NCBI RefSeq assembly: GCF_018130505.1 | Contig: NZ_JAFCKH010000004.1 | Location: 1 to 64,000, forward strand | Reading direction: 5' to 3' | Length of the DNA: 64,000 nt | Origin: Bradyrhizobium tropiciagri | Lineage (GTDB): Bacteria > Pseudomonadota > Alphaproteobacteria > Rhizobiales > Xanthobacteraceae | Shown here: one piece after another, positions 56,314 through 64,000 of the stretch | How positions within the stretch are numbered: position 1 is the first letter of the stretch | Layout: every line of letters starts with the position of its first letter | Notes under the pieces: model-generated | Databases searched by the model: none | Told to the model about the DNA's origin: nothing | What the model saw: only the letters and a program-made list of their open reading frames with translations | Position numbers and translations under genes: made by a program

Positions 56314-57049
56314 GGCGAAGCTGGCGGAAAAGCCCGTCGCGGCGACCGGCGCCGAGGTGCTGGCGGTCAAGGACCTGCAGGCCTGGTACGGCGAATCCCA
56401 CATCCTGCACGGCATCAATTTCAACGTGAAGGCCGGTGAGGTCGTGACGCTGCTCGGCCGCAACGGTGCCGGCAAGACCACGACGCTGAAATCGGTGATG
56501 GGCATCATCGGCAAGCGCTCGGGCTCGATCCGTTTCAACAATGACGAGATCATCCGCGCGTCCTCCGACCGCATCGCGCGCAAGGGCATCGCGTTCTGCC
56601 CCGAGGAGCGCGGCATCTTCTCGAGCCTCGACGTGCGCGAGAACCTGATGCTGCCGCCGACGGTGCGGGCGGGCGGCCTGTCGCTCGACCAGATCTTCAC
56701 GCTGTTTCCGAATCTGAAGGAGCGTCTCACCAGCCAGGGCACCAAGCTCTCCGGCGGCGAGCAGCAGATGCTGGCGATCGCGCGCATCCTGCGCACCGGC
56801 GCGCGCTTCCTGATGCTGGACGAGCCGACCGAAGGTCTGGCGCCGGTCATCATCCAGCAGATCGGCCATACCATCGCGCGGCTGAAGTCGGAGGGATTCA
56901 CCATCCTTCTGGTCGAGCAGAATTTCCGCTTCGCCTCGACCGTCGCCGATCGTTACTACATCGTCGAGCACGGCAAGGTGATCGACGGCTTCGCCAATTC
57001 CGAGCTGTCGGCCAACATGGACAAGCTCCACACCTATCTCGGCGTTTGA
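56306..57049 (+). CDS. livF: Branched-chain amino acid ABC transporter ATP-binding protein LivF
   Basis: The 247-residue second ATPase has Walker A GRNGAGKTT, signature KLSGGEQQMLAIARIL, Walker B FLMLDEPTEGLAP and the LivF start LAVKDLQAWYGESHILHGIN. A 20-residue acidic/alanine N-terminal leader precedes the fold. With LivG it energises the LivHM permease. The start overlaps livG, indicating coupled translation. Confidence 0.92.
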   Translation: MAEAKLAEKPVAATGAEVLAVKDLQAWYGESHILHGINFNVKAGEVVTLLGRNGAGKTTTLKSVMGIIGKRSGSIRFNNDEIIRASSDRIARKGIAFCPEERGIFSSLDVRENLMLPPTVRAGGLSLDQIFTLFPNLKERLTSQGTKLSGGEQQMLAIARILRTGARFLMLDEPTEGLAPVIIQQIGHTIARLKSEGFTILLVEQNFRFASTVADRYYIVEHGKVIDGFANSELSANMDKLHTYLGV

Positions 57050-57091
57050 CATCGCCGGACCCAGAAAAATTTTGGACGAGGGAATACAGTA

Positions 57092-58312
57092 ATGAAGACC
57101 ACGATTTCAGCGCTGCTGCTCGGCACTGCATTGACGCTCGCTTCGGCGGGCCTCGCATCGGCCCAGGACAAGACGGTCAAGATCGGCTCGCTGTCGGATC
57201 AGTCCGGCCTCTATGCCGATCTCGCCGGCCCCGGCTCGACGCTCGCCGCGCAGATGGCGGTCGAGGACTCCAAGCTGAAGGACAAGGGCTGGAAGATCGA
57301 CATCATCTCCGGCGACCACCAGAACAAGCCCGACATCGGCACCACGATCGCCCGGCAGTGGTTCGACGTCGACAAGGTCGACGTCGTCGTCGACGTGCCG
57401 AATTCCGGCGTCGCGCTCGCGGTCAACAACGTCGTCAAGGAAAAGAACGGCGTCTACATCAACTCGGGCGCCGCGACCTCGGACCTGACCAACGCGCAGT
57501 GCTCGCCGAACACGGTGCACTGGACCTACGACACCTACATGCTCGCCCACGCCACCGGCCAGGCGCTGGTGAAGGCGGGCGGGGACACCTGGTTCTTCCT
57601 GACCGCGGACTATGCGTTCGGCGCCGCGCTCGAGCGCGACACCACCGCGGTCGTCAAGGAGAACGGCGGCAAGGTGCTCGGCGGGGTCAAGCATCCGCTC
57701 AACACCGCCGACTTCTCCTCCTTCCTGCTGCAGGCGCAGGCCTCCAAGGCCAAGATCATCGGCCTTGCCAATGCCGGCGGCGACACCACCAACTCGATCA
57801 AGCAGGCGGCCGAGTTCGGCATCGGCAAGGGCGGCCAGAAGCTCGCCGGGCTGCTGCTGTTCCTCACCGACGTCAAGGCGATCGGCCTCGAGACCGCGCA
57901 GGGCCTCAACTTCACCGAGACGTTCTACTGGGATCTGAACGACCAGACCCGGGCGTTCTCCAAGCGCTTCTCGGAGCGGATGAAGAACAACGCGCCGCCG
58001 ACCATGGTGCAGGCCGGCGTCTATGCCGGCCTGATGCATTACTTCAAGGCGCTGGAGGCGCTCGGCGGCAATCCGCATGACGGCGCCAAGATCGTCGCCA
58101 AGATGAAGGAGATCCCGGCCGACGATCCGCTGTTCGGCAAGGGCGTCGTCGAGGCCAACGGCCGCGTCACTCACAACGCCTATCTGTTCGAGGTGAAGAA
58201 GCCGTCGGAGTCGAAGGGTCCGTGGGACCTCTACAAGCTGGTCGGCACGGTGCCGGGCGACCAGGCCTTTACACCGCTGTCCCAGAGCACCTGCGCACTT
58301 CTGAAGAAGTAA
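57092..58312 (+). CDS. livK: Branched-chain-type amino acid ABC transporter substrate-binding protein
   Basis: The 406-residue periplasmic protein has a signal peptide (MKTTISALLLGTALTLASAG, cut near ASAQ). The type I binding fold starts KIGSLSDQSGLYADLAGPGS, continues DIISGDHQNKPDIGTTIARQ, and ends with a Cys near the C-terminus (QSTCALLKK). Pfam Peripla_BP_6 members in such operons bind leucine-type or other amino acids and amides; this one lies in the distant branch, so the exact ligand is not certain. A 12-bp hairpin follows the stop, as is common after binding-protein genes. Confidence 0.88.
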   Translation: MKTTISALLLGTALTLASAGLASAQDKTVKIGSLSDQSGLYADLAGPGSTLAAQMAVEDSKLKDKGWKIDIISGDHQNKPDIGTTIARQWFDVDKVDVVVDVPNSGVALAVNNVVKEKNGVYINSGAATSDLTNAQCSPNTVHWTYDTYMLAHATGQALVKAGGDTWFFLTADYAFGAALERDTTAVVKENGGKVLGGVKHPLNTADFSSFLLQAQASKAKIIGLANAGGDTTNSIKQAAEFGIGKGGQKLAGLLLFLTDVKAIGLETAQGLNFTETFYWDLNDQTRAFSKRFSERMKNNAPPTMVQAGVYAGLMHYFKALEALGGNPHDGAKIVAKMKEIPADDPLFGKGVVEANGRVTHNAYLFEVKKPSESKGPWDLYKLVGTVPGDQAFTPLSQSTCALLKK

Positions 58313-58320
58313 CGGTCATG

Positions 58321-58350
58321 GCCCGCTGGTCAGGGGGATGACCGGCGGGC
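58321..58350 (+). promoter_or_regulatory. mRNA stem-loop between livK and livH
   Basis: GCCCGCTGGTCA and TGACCGGCGGGC pair over 12 bp (one G-U) around a 6-base loop, 8 bp after the livK stop. Such structures protect binding-protein mRNA from 3' decay and partly terminate transcription, raising binding protein over permease. No T-run follows. Confidence 0.65.
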
Positions 58351-58378
58351 TTCATCTATCCTAGCGAAAGCGCATTCG

Positions 58379-59242
58379 ATGCAGGCTCTCTACGCACAGC
58401 TTCTGGTGGGACTGATCAACGGCTCGTTCTACGCGCTGCTCAGTCTGGGGCTCGCCGTCATCTTCGGCATGCTCAACATCATCAATTTCGCGCATGGCGC
58501 GCTCTACATGATGGGCGCCTTCGTGGCGTACTTCCTGCTCAACCTTGCCGGCCTGAACTACTGGTGGGCGCTGCTCGTCGCGCCGGTCGTGGTCGGCATC
58601 TTCGGCATGATCCTCGAGCGCACCATGCTGCAATGGCTGACCGGGCTCGACCATCTCTACGGATTGCTGCTGACCTTCGGCATCGCGCTGATCGTGCAGG
58701 GCGTGTTCCAGAACTATTTCGGCTCCTCCGGCCTGCCTTACGCCATTCCGGATCAGCTCAAGGGCGGCGTCAATCTCGGCTTCATGTTCCTGCCGATCTA
58801 TCGCGGCTGGGTCGTCGTGTTCTCGCTCGTGGTGTGCCTTGCCACCTGGTACCTGATCGAGAAGACCCAGCTCGGCGCTTACTTGCGCGCCGCGACCGAA
58901 AACCCGACGCTGGTGCGCGCCTTCGGCATCAACGTGCCGCGCATGATCACGCTGACCTACGGGCTCGGCGTCGGTCTCGCCGCGCTGGCCGGCGTGCTGT
59001 CGGCGCCGATCAACCAGGTCCGGCCCCTGATGGGCGCCGATCTCATCATCGTGGTGTTCGCGGTGGTCGTGATCGGCGGCATGGGTTCGATCATGGGTTC
59101 GATCATCACCGGCTTCGCGCTCGGCGTGATCGAGGGACTGACCAAGTATTTTTATCCCGAGGCCTCCAACACCGTCGTGTTCGTGCTGATGGTGCTGGTG
59201 CTGCTGGTGAAGCCAACGGGTTTGACGGGACGGGCGGCCTGA
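58379..59242 (+). CDS. livH: Branched-chain amino acid ABC transporter permease LivH
   Basis: The 287-residue membrane protein starts MQALYAQLLVGLINGSFYAL, with AVIFGMLNIINFAHGALYMM as the family hallmark. The EAA-like loop is in LGAYLRAATENPTLVRAFGI, and it ends VLMVLVLLVKPTGLTGRAA. About eight helices are expected. It pairs with LivM one base downstream. Confidence 0.92.
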   Translation: MQALYAQLLVGLINGSFYALLSLGLAVIFGMLNIINFAHGALYMMGAFVAYFLLNLAGLNYWWALLVAPVVVGIFGMILERTMLQWLTGLDHLYGLLLTFGIALIVQGVFQNYFGSSGLPYAIPDQLKGGVNLGFMFLPIYRGWVVVFSLVVCLATWYLIEKTQLGAYLRAATENPTLVRAFGINVPRMITLTYGLGVGLAALAGVLSAPINQVRPLMGADLIIVVFAVVVIGGMGSIMGSIITGFALGVIEGLTKYFYPEASNTVVFVLMVLVLLVKPTGLTGRAA

Positions 59243-59243
59243 T

Positions 59244-60212
59244 ATGTCAGCATTGACCGACGATACACTTCCGGTAACCCCGCGCGCGATGCGCGACGAG
59301 ATGATCGTGTTCGCAGCGATGGCGGTGCTGCTGGCGATCGTGCCGTTCACGGGGATCTATCCGTTCTTCGTGATGCAGGCGCTGTGCTTCGCGCTGCTCG
59401 CCTGCGCCTTCAACCTGTTGATCGGCTATGGCGGCCTGCTGTCGTTCGGCCATGCCATGTTCCTCGGCACCGCCGGCTACGTCTCGGCGCATGCGCTGAA
59501 GGTGTGGGCGTTCCCGCCCGAGCTCGGCATCCTGGTCGGCACCGCGGCGGCGGCCTTGCTTGGCCTCATCACCGGCTACATCTCGATCAAGCGGCAGGGC
59601 ATCTACTTCTCGATGATCACGCTGGCGCTGTCGCAGCTGCTCTACTTCCTCTACCTGCAGGCGCCGTTCACCCACGGTGAGGACGGCATCCAGGGCATCC
59701 CGCAGGGCCATCTGCTCGGCATCTTCGATCTCTCCAAGCCGCTGGTGCTGTACTACGTGGTGCTGGTCGGCTTCCTCGCCGGCTTCCTGCTGATCTACCG
59801 GACCATCAATTCGCCGTTCGGCGAGGTGCTCAAATCGATCCGCGAGAACGAGCCGCGCGCGATCTCGCTCGGCTACAAGACCGACCAGTACAAGCTGGTC
59901 GCCTTCATCCTGTCGGGCACGCTGGCGGGCTTCGCCGGCTCGCTGAAGGTGTTCGTGGCGCAGAACGCCTCGCTCACCGACGTGCACTGGTCGATGTCGG
60001 GTGAAATCGTGCTGATGACGCTGGTCGGCGGCCTCGGCACCATCTTCGGGCCGGTGGTCGGCGCCTTCGTGATCATCGCCATGCAGCAATATCTCGCCGG
60101 CTTCGGCCAGTGGGTGACGGTGATCCAGGGCGTGATCTTCGTCTCCTGCGTGCTGCTGTTCCGGCGCGGCCTGGTCGGCGAGCTCGCCCACTTCCTGCGC
60201 CGCTCGCTGTAG
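59244..60212 (+). CDS. livM: Branched-chain amino acid ABC transporter permease LivM
   Basis: The 322-residue permease starts with a cytoplasmic tail. It then shows ACAFNLLIGYGGLLSFGHAM, the LivM signature, GYISIKRQGIYFSMITLALS, and the coupling loop FGEVLKSIRENEPRAISLGY. A final LVGGLGTIFGPVVGAFVII completes the pattern. It follows livH with one base between them and ends the operon; a hairpin lies 37 bp past the stop. Confidence 0.92.
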   Translation: MSALTDDTLPVTPRAMRDEMIVFAAMAVLLAIVPFTGIYPFFVMQALCFALLACAFNLLIGYGGLLSFGHAMFLGTAGYVSAHALKVWAFPPELGILVGTAAAALLGLITGYISIKRQGIYFSMITLALSQLLYFLYLQAPFTHGEDGIQGIPQGHLLGIFDLSKPLVLYYVVLVGFLAGFLLIYRTINSPFGEVLKSIRENEPRAISLGYKTDQYKLVAFILSGTLAGFAGSLKVFVAQNASLTDVHWSMSGEIVLMTLVGGLGTIFGPVVGAFVIIAMQQYLAGFGQWVTVIQGVIFVSCVLLFRRGLVGELAHFLRRSL

Positions 60213-60248
60213 GGCAGGGACCAGCGATTTTCCGCTGACATAGCAGTG

Positions 60249-60287
60249 GACGGCCGCTCGTTCGGGTGGCCGTCGGCAGTGGCTTTT
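60249..60287 (+). terminator. Likely terminator of the liv operon
   Basis: GACGGCC and GGCCGTC form a 7-bp stem with a 12-base loop, followed after 8 bases by TTTT at 60283. It is placed 37 bp past livM and before the PHO box of the next operon. Confidence 0.45.
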
Positions 60288-60300
60288 CCTGCGCAATGTG

Positions 60301-60322
60301 GTTTATGACAGTTTTGTGACGG
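60301..60322 (-). promoter_or_regulatory. PHO box (PhoB binding site) upstream of the DUF47-pit operon
   Basis: Read on the minus strand it is CCGTCAC-AAAA-CTGTCAT-AAAC. The PhoB box is two CTGTCAT repeats spaced by four A/T bases; the second repeat is perfect and the first matches 5 of 7. It ends 38 bp before the DUF47 start and points away from it. In Sinorhizobium meliloti PhoB represses the orfA-pit operon under phosphate limitation, so the reversed site may mean repression here. Confidence 0.65.
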
Positions 60323-60360
60323 TCCCGAGTGGACTTGTCCCGGAACGATGGAATGGACCC

Positions 60361-61005
60361 ATGTTGCGCTGGTTTCGCGCCTTCCTGCCCAAGGAAGAGC
60401 GGTTTTTCGACCTGTTCGACCGGCACGCCCGGACCTCCGTGCAATGCGCGCAGGCGCTGCAGGGCATGCTGAAGGGCGGCGAGGAGACCCTGGTCTTCTG
60501 CCAGCGCGTCAACCAGTTCGAGAACGATGCCGATGGCATCACCCGCGAGGTGCTGACGGCGATCCGCCGCACCTTCATCACGCCGTTCGACCGCGGCGAC
60601 ATCAAGAACCTGATCGCCTCGATGGACGACGCGGTCGATCAGATGCAGCAGACGGCCAAGGCCGTCGTGCTGTTCGAGGTGCGCGCGTTCGAGCCGCCGA
60701 TGCGCGAGATCGGCAGCCTGATCATCGAATGCGCCAATCTGGTCGGCCGCGCGCTGCCGCTGCTGCAGTCGATCGGCCCCAACGTCGCGATGCTGACCCA
60801 GATCACCGAAGAGCTGACCAAGCTCGAGGGCCGGGTCGACGATCTCCACGACATCGGCCTGAAGGAATTGTTCCTCAAGCACCGCGATGCCAACACCATG
60901 GACTTCATCGTCGGCGCCGAGATCTACGATCACCTCGAGAAGGTGGCGGACCGTTTCGACGACGTCGCCAACGAGATCAATTCCATCGTCATCGAGCAAG
61001 TATGA
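60361..61005 (+). CDS. DUF47 / PhoU-like protein, Pit accessory protein (YkaA-like)
   Basis: I start at ATG 60361 (214 residues). The protein is helical, with the DUF47 pattern MLRWFRAFLPKEERFFDLFD, then VNQFENDADGITREVLTAIR and RTFITPFDRGDIKNLIASMDD. The ExxxD and DDAVDQMQQ motifs bind metal in PhoU-like folds. It lies 75 bp upstream of pit and regulates or stabilises the phosphate permease. The ORF contains no signal or membrane segment. A PHO box precedes it. Confidence 0.9.
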   Translation: MLRWFRAFLPKEERFFDLFDRHARTSVQCAQALQGMLKGGEETLVFCQRVNQFENDADGITREVLTAIRRTFITPFDRGDIKNLIASMDDAVDQMQQTAKAVVLFEVRAFEPPMREIGSLIIECANLVGRALPLLQSIGPNVAMLTQITEELTKLEGRVDDLHDIGLKELFLKHRDANTMDFIVGAEIYDHLEKVADRFDDVANEINSIVIEQV

Positions 61006-61052
61006 GCATCATCCGGAAAAGTGCGCGGCGGCTTTCCGCCAAGATCATGCTC
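61004..61052. repeat. Short REP-like palindrome in the DUF47-pit gap
   Basis: GAGCATCATCCGGAAAAGTG and GGCTTTCCGCCAAGATCATG lead to matching ends GAGCAT and ATGCTC. The same phrase is, from memory, common between genes in Bradyrhizobium. It overlaps the stop codon of the DUF47 gene by 2 bases. Confidence 0.65.
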
Positions 61053-61079
61053 AAGAAGCACAACAGGTAGGGCCATCAC

Positions 61080-62084
61080 GTGGACGCCACGCTGGGTCTT
61101 CCCGTCCTGGTCATCCTGATCGCGGTCGCGCTGCTGTTCGACTTCCTGAACGGCCTGCACGACGCCGCGAACTCGATCGCGACCATCGTCTCGACCCGCG
61201 TGCTGCGGCCGCAATATGCGGTGTTCTGGGCCGCCTTCTTCAATTTCATCGCGTTCATGGTGTTCGGCCTGCACGTCGCCAACACCATCGGCACCGGCAT
61301 CATCGACCCGTCGGTGGTCGACGCCACCGTGATCTTCGCGGCGCTGATCGGCGCGATCGTCTGGAACCTGATCACCTGGGGGCTCGGCATCCCGTCATCG
61401 AGCTCGCATGCGCTGATCGGCGGCCTCGTCGGCGCCGGCATGGCGAAGGCGGGGATTTCGGCCGCGGTGTGGAGCGGGCTCACGAAGACGCTGCTGGCGA
61501 TCGTGCTGTCGCCGCTGGTCGGCTTCATCCTCGCACTGGTACTGGTAGCGATCGTGTCGTGGCTGTCGGTGCGCTCGACGCCGTTCGCGGTCGATCGCGC
61601 CTTCCGCATCCTGCAATTCGCCTCGGCCTCGCTCTATTCGCTCGGCCACGGCGGCAATGACGCGCAGAAGACGATGGGCATCATCGCGGTGCTGTTGTAC
61701 TCGCAGGGCCATATCGGCGAGGCCTTCGAGATCCCGTTCTGGGTGGTGCTGGCCTGCCAGAGCGCGATGGCGCTGGGCACGTTGATGGGCGGCTGGCGGA
61801 TCGTCCGCACCATGGGCCTGCGCATCACCAAGCTGACGCCGATGCAGGGCTTCTGCGCCGAGACCGGCGGCGCCGCGACCCTGTTCATGGCGACCTATCT
61901 CGGGGTTCCCGTGTCCACCACCCACACCATCACCGGCGCCATCGTCGGCGTCGGCGCCGCACGGCGGCTCTCCGCCGTGCGCTGGAATGTCGCGAGTTCG
62001 ATCGTCTACGCCTGGGTGATCACGATCCCGGCGTCGGCGGCGGTCGCCGCGCTGACCTACTGGGCGGTGCAGCTTCTGAAGTGA
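61080..62084 (+). CDS. pit: Low-affinity inorganic phosphate transporter Pit
   Basis: The 334-residue permease has the two family signatures: LFDFLNGLHDAANSIATIVS near the N-terminus and GHGGNDAQKTMGIIAVLLYS in the second half. FSS-like turns (GIPSSSSHALIGGLVGAG, GVPVSTTHTITGAIVGVGAA) complete the PiT pattern. It imports metal-phosphate with protons. The start is GTG. With the preceding DUF47 gene and PHO box it forms a PhoB-linked phosphate uptake unit. Confidence 0.94.
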   Translation: MDATLGLPVLVILIAVALLFDFLNGLHDAANSIATIVSTRVLRPQYAVFWAAFFNFIAFMVFGLHVANTIGTGIIDPSVVDATVIFAALIGAIVWNLITWGLGIPSSSSHALIGGLVGAGMAKAGISAAVWSGLTKTLLAIVLSPLVGFILALVLVAIVSWLSVRSTPFAVDRAFRILQFASASLYSLGHGGNDAQKTMGIIAVLLYSQGHIGEAFEIPFWVVLACQSAMALGTLMGGWRIVRTMGLRITKLTPMQGFCAETGGAATLFMATYLGVPVSTTHTITGAIVGVGAARRLSAVRWNVASSIVYAWVITIPASAAVAALTYWAVQLLK

Positions 62085-62109
62085 CCGGGACAGCGCGTCC
62101 CGGACCGTT

Positions 62110-62424
62110 TCAGCCCACCAGCTTCAGCCCGGCGATCCCGGCCACGATCAGACCTATGCTGGCGAGCCGCATCGCGGTCGCCGGTTCCCCGAACAGCATG
62201 ATGCCGAGCGTCGCGGTGCCGACCGCGCCGATCCCGGTCCAGACCGCATAGGCGGTTCCGATCGGCAGCGTCTTGAGCGCGACGCCGAGCAGGATCACGC
62301 TGCCGGCCATCGCCGCCAGCGTCAGCACCGACGGCACCAGCCGCGAGAAACCCTCGGTATATTTCAGCCCGATCGCCCAGCCGATCTCGAGCAGGCCAGC
62401 GGTGAACAGAATGGCCCAAGCCAT
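62110..62424 (-). CDS. sugE: SMR-family guanidinium exporter SugE/Gdx
   Basis: The 104-residue protein has four helices and the SugE signature: [20 protein letters not shown] with the essential Glu13, [20 protein letters not shown], and [20 protein letters not shown]. SugE/Gdx proteins export guanidinium with protons. GGAGGG lies 6 bases before the ATG. The leader carries a guanidine-II riboswitch, which independently supports the substrate. Confidence 0.94.
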   Translation of the reverse strand: MAWAILFTAGLLEIGWAIGLKYTEGFSRLVPSVLTLAAMAGSVILLGVALKTLPIGTAYAVWTGIGAVGTATLGIMLFGEPATAMRLASIGLIVAGIAGLKLVG

Positions 62425-62443
62425 AGCAAACCCTCCGGATAAG

Positions 62444-62491
62444 GCAGGGCCGTCCCCGCTAATGGTATGGTGAGAAGAAGGTCGTCCTTCC
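62444..62491 (-). ncRNA. Guanidine-II (mini-ykkC) riboswitch
   Basis: On the minus strand two hairpins are separated by a short linker. The first is GAAGG-ACGA-CCTTC (62477-62490) and the second GCGGGG-ACGG-CCCTGC (62444-62459). Both tetraloops fit ACGR, which defines the guanidine-II class, where the two loops dock on each other around guanidinium. The second hairpin ends 19 bases before the sugE start and near its ribosome-binding site, so ligand binding probably frees translation. Confidence 0.9.
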
Positions 62492-62578
62492 GATCCCTAT
62501 ATGGGGGTGGTGCGGCCATTCCGCATTGCGACAATACGCCCTTGATTGAGCCGGTTTTCCCTGTCAAACGCTCCCGCC

Positions 62579-64000
62579 ATGTCCGATATCGCCGTATCAG
62601 CCGAATCGCCGACCCGCACGCCCCTGTCTGACGAAGTGGCGCGGCGGCGCACCTTTGCGATCATCTCGCACCCCGACGCCGGCAAGACCACGCTGACCGA
62701 AAAGCTGCTGCTGTTCGGCGGCGCCATCAACCTCGCCGGCCAGGTCAAGGCCAAGGGCGAGCGGCGCAACACCCGCTCGGACTGGATGAAGATCGAGCGC
62801 GAGCGCGGCATCTCGGTCGTCACTTCGGTGATGACCTTCGAGTTCAACGACCTCGTGTTCAACCTCCTGGACACGCCGGGCCACGAGGACTTTTCGGAAG
62901 ACACCTACCGCACCCTGACCGCGGTCGATTCCGCCGTCATGGTGATCGACGCGGCCAAGGGCATCGAGGCGCGCACCCGCAAGCTGTTCGAGGTCTGCCG
63001 CCTGCGCGACATCCCGATCATCACCTTCATCAACAAGATGGACCGCGAGAGCCGCGACACCTTCGACCTCCTGGACGAGATCGAGAAGACGCTGGCGCTC
63101 GACACCACGCCGATGACCTGGCCGGTCGGCCGCGGCCGCGACTTCCTCGGCACCTATGACGTCGTCAACGGCGGGGTGCGGCTGCTCGAGGGCGGCGGCG
63201 CCAAGACCGGCGCCACCGAACAGATCGACATCGCCGAACTCGGCGCCCGCAATCCCAATCTCGACGTCGCCACCGTCAAGGACGAACTCGAGCTGGCCTC
63301 GGAGGCGTGCAAGCCGTTCGAGCTCGCCGCGTTCCGCGAGGGCCATCTGACGCCGGTCTATTTCGGCAGCGCGCTGCGCAATTTCGGCGTCGGCGATCTG
63401 CTGGAAGGTCTCGGCAAGTTCGCGCCGGCGCCGCGCGCGCAGGATTCCGACCTGCGCAAGGTCGAGGCGGCGGAGCCGCGGATGAGCGCCTTCGTGTTCA
63501 AGATCCAGGCCAACATGGATCCGAACCACCGCGACCGCATCGCCTTCGCGCGGCTGTGCTCGGGCAAGTTGAGCCGCGGCATGAAGGCCAAGCTGGTGCG
63601 CACCGGCAAGAACATGAGCCTGTCGAGCCCGCAATTCTTCTTCGCGCAGGACCGCTCGGTGGCGGACGAGGCCTTTGCCGGCGACGTCGTCGGCATTCCG
63701 AACCACGGCACGTTGCGGATCGGCGACACCCTGACCGAGGGCGAGGATCTCACCTTCGTCGGCGTGCCGAGCTTCGCGCCGGAAATCGTCCGCCGTGTCC
63801 GCCTCACCGATGCGATGAAGGCCAAGAAGCTGAAGGAAGCCCTGCAGCAGATGTCGGAGGAGGGCGTCGTGCAGGTGTTCCGCCCGCGCGACGGCGCCCC
63901 GGCGCTGGTCGGCGTGGTCGGCCCGCTGCAGCTCGACGTGCTGAAGGCCCGGCTCGACGCGGAGTACTCGCTGCCGGTCGAGTTCGAGATCAGCGAATTC
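62579..64000 (+). CDS. prfC: Peptide chain release factor 3 (RF3), partial at the window end
   Basis: The first 474 codons are present. The GTPase begins with RRRTFAIISHPDAGKTTLTE (G1), then LLLFGGAINLAGQVKAKGE, which is specific to RF3. It continues with DTPGHEDFSEDTYRTLTAVD (G3) and NKMDRESRDTFDLLDEIEK (G4). RF3 uses GTP to remove RF1 or RF2 from the ribosome after termination. The rest of the gene is outside the window. Confidence 0.95.
   Translation, partial: MSDIAVSAESPTRTPLSDEVARRRTFAIISHPDAGKTTLTEKLLLFGGAINLAGQVKAKGERRNTRSDWMKIERERGISVVTSVMTFEFNDLVFNLLDTPGHEDFSEDTYRTLTAVDSAVMVIDAAKGIEARTRKLFEVCRLRDIPIITFINKMDRESRDTFDLLDEIEKTLALDTTPMTWPVGRGRDFLGTYDVVNGGVRLLEGGGAKTGATEQIDIAELGARNPNLDVATVKDELELASEACKPFELAAFREGHLTPVYFGSALRNFGVGDLLEGLGKFAPAPRAQDSDLRKVEAAEPRMSAFVFKIQANMDPNHRDRIAFARLCSGKLSRGMKAKLVRTGKNMSLSSPQFFFAQDRSVADEAFAGDVVGIPNHGTLRIGDTLTEGEDLTFVGVPSFAPEIVRRVRLTDAMKAKKLKEALQQMSEEGVVQVFRPRDGAPALVGVVGPLQLDVLKARLDAEYSLPVEFEISEF

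Overview
This 64 kb window is GC-rich chromosomal DNA from an alphaproteobacterium, most likely Bradyrhizobium or a close relative. The evidence is the family mix (several glutathione S-transferases, MFS and liv-type ABC transporters, DUF899, DUF2158, PAS_5 and Lin0512 proteins), a FixK/FNR-type box, and palindromic repeats of the kind dispersed in Bradyrhizobium genomes. Genes are dense and short operons alternate in direction. There is no rRNA gene, CRISPR array, transposase or prophage.

Left part (1-24.4 kb): the end of a glutaryl-CoA dehydrogenase-type gene, a CaiB/BaiF CoA-transferase and a NitT/TauT-type ABC transporter, then a thioredoxin reductase. Next come a TetR/GST pair with two operators, a 1036-residue secreted repeat protein, a second GST, a glycine/tyrosine-rich secreted protein behind a FixK-type box, a frameshifted VOC pseudogene, and a NylB-like hydrolase whose 3' end lies in a 169-bp tandem duplication. 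These are followed by a peptide deformylase homologue lacking two of three metal ligands, a MarR-GNAT fusion, DUF899, LysR, GNAT and MFS genes, and a deletion scar joining a truncated LysR gene to a truncated MFS gene.

Middle (24.4-39.7 kb): a peroxide-defence group (cupin, Ohr, OhrR with two operators, AhpD-like), an orphan amide/amino-acid binding protein, another MFS transporter, a beta-propeller, an unusual HTH regulator, a class III nucleotide cyclase, a CLC channel with CBS domains, an HD/Dps/small-protein operon and a GlxA-type regulator.

39.7-42.5 kb holds the most interesting locus. It contains a bacterial Ro60 orthologue (TROVE plus vWA) preceded on the same strand by four tandem RNA units. 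Each unit has a conserved 5' strand, a covarying stem with a bulge or mismatch at a fixed place, a perfect tRNA T-arm and, in units 3 and 4, a perfect D-arm. The tRNA parts are circularly permuted: the 3' half comes first and the acceptor stem is closed by a small loop. I read this as a four-member array of Y RNAs that mimic tRNA.

Right part (42.5-64 kb): LysR/MFS, Lin0512, SDR, Nu-class GST, dctA, a CadC-like regulator with TPRs, an alpha/beta hydrolase with a cytochrome P460, and a gene-poor accessory stretch (52.6-54.6 kb) of small orphan genes. A complete livGFKHM operon follows, then a DUF47-pit phosphate operon with a PHO box, a sugE guanidinium exporter behind a guanidine-II riboswitch, and the start of prfC running off the end.
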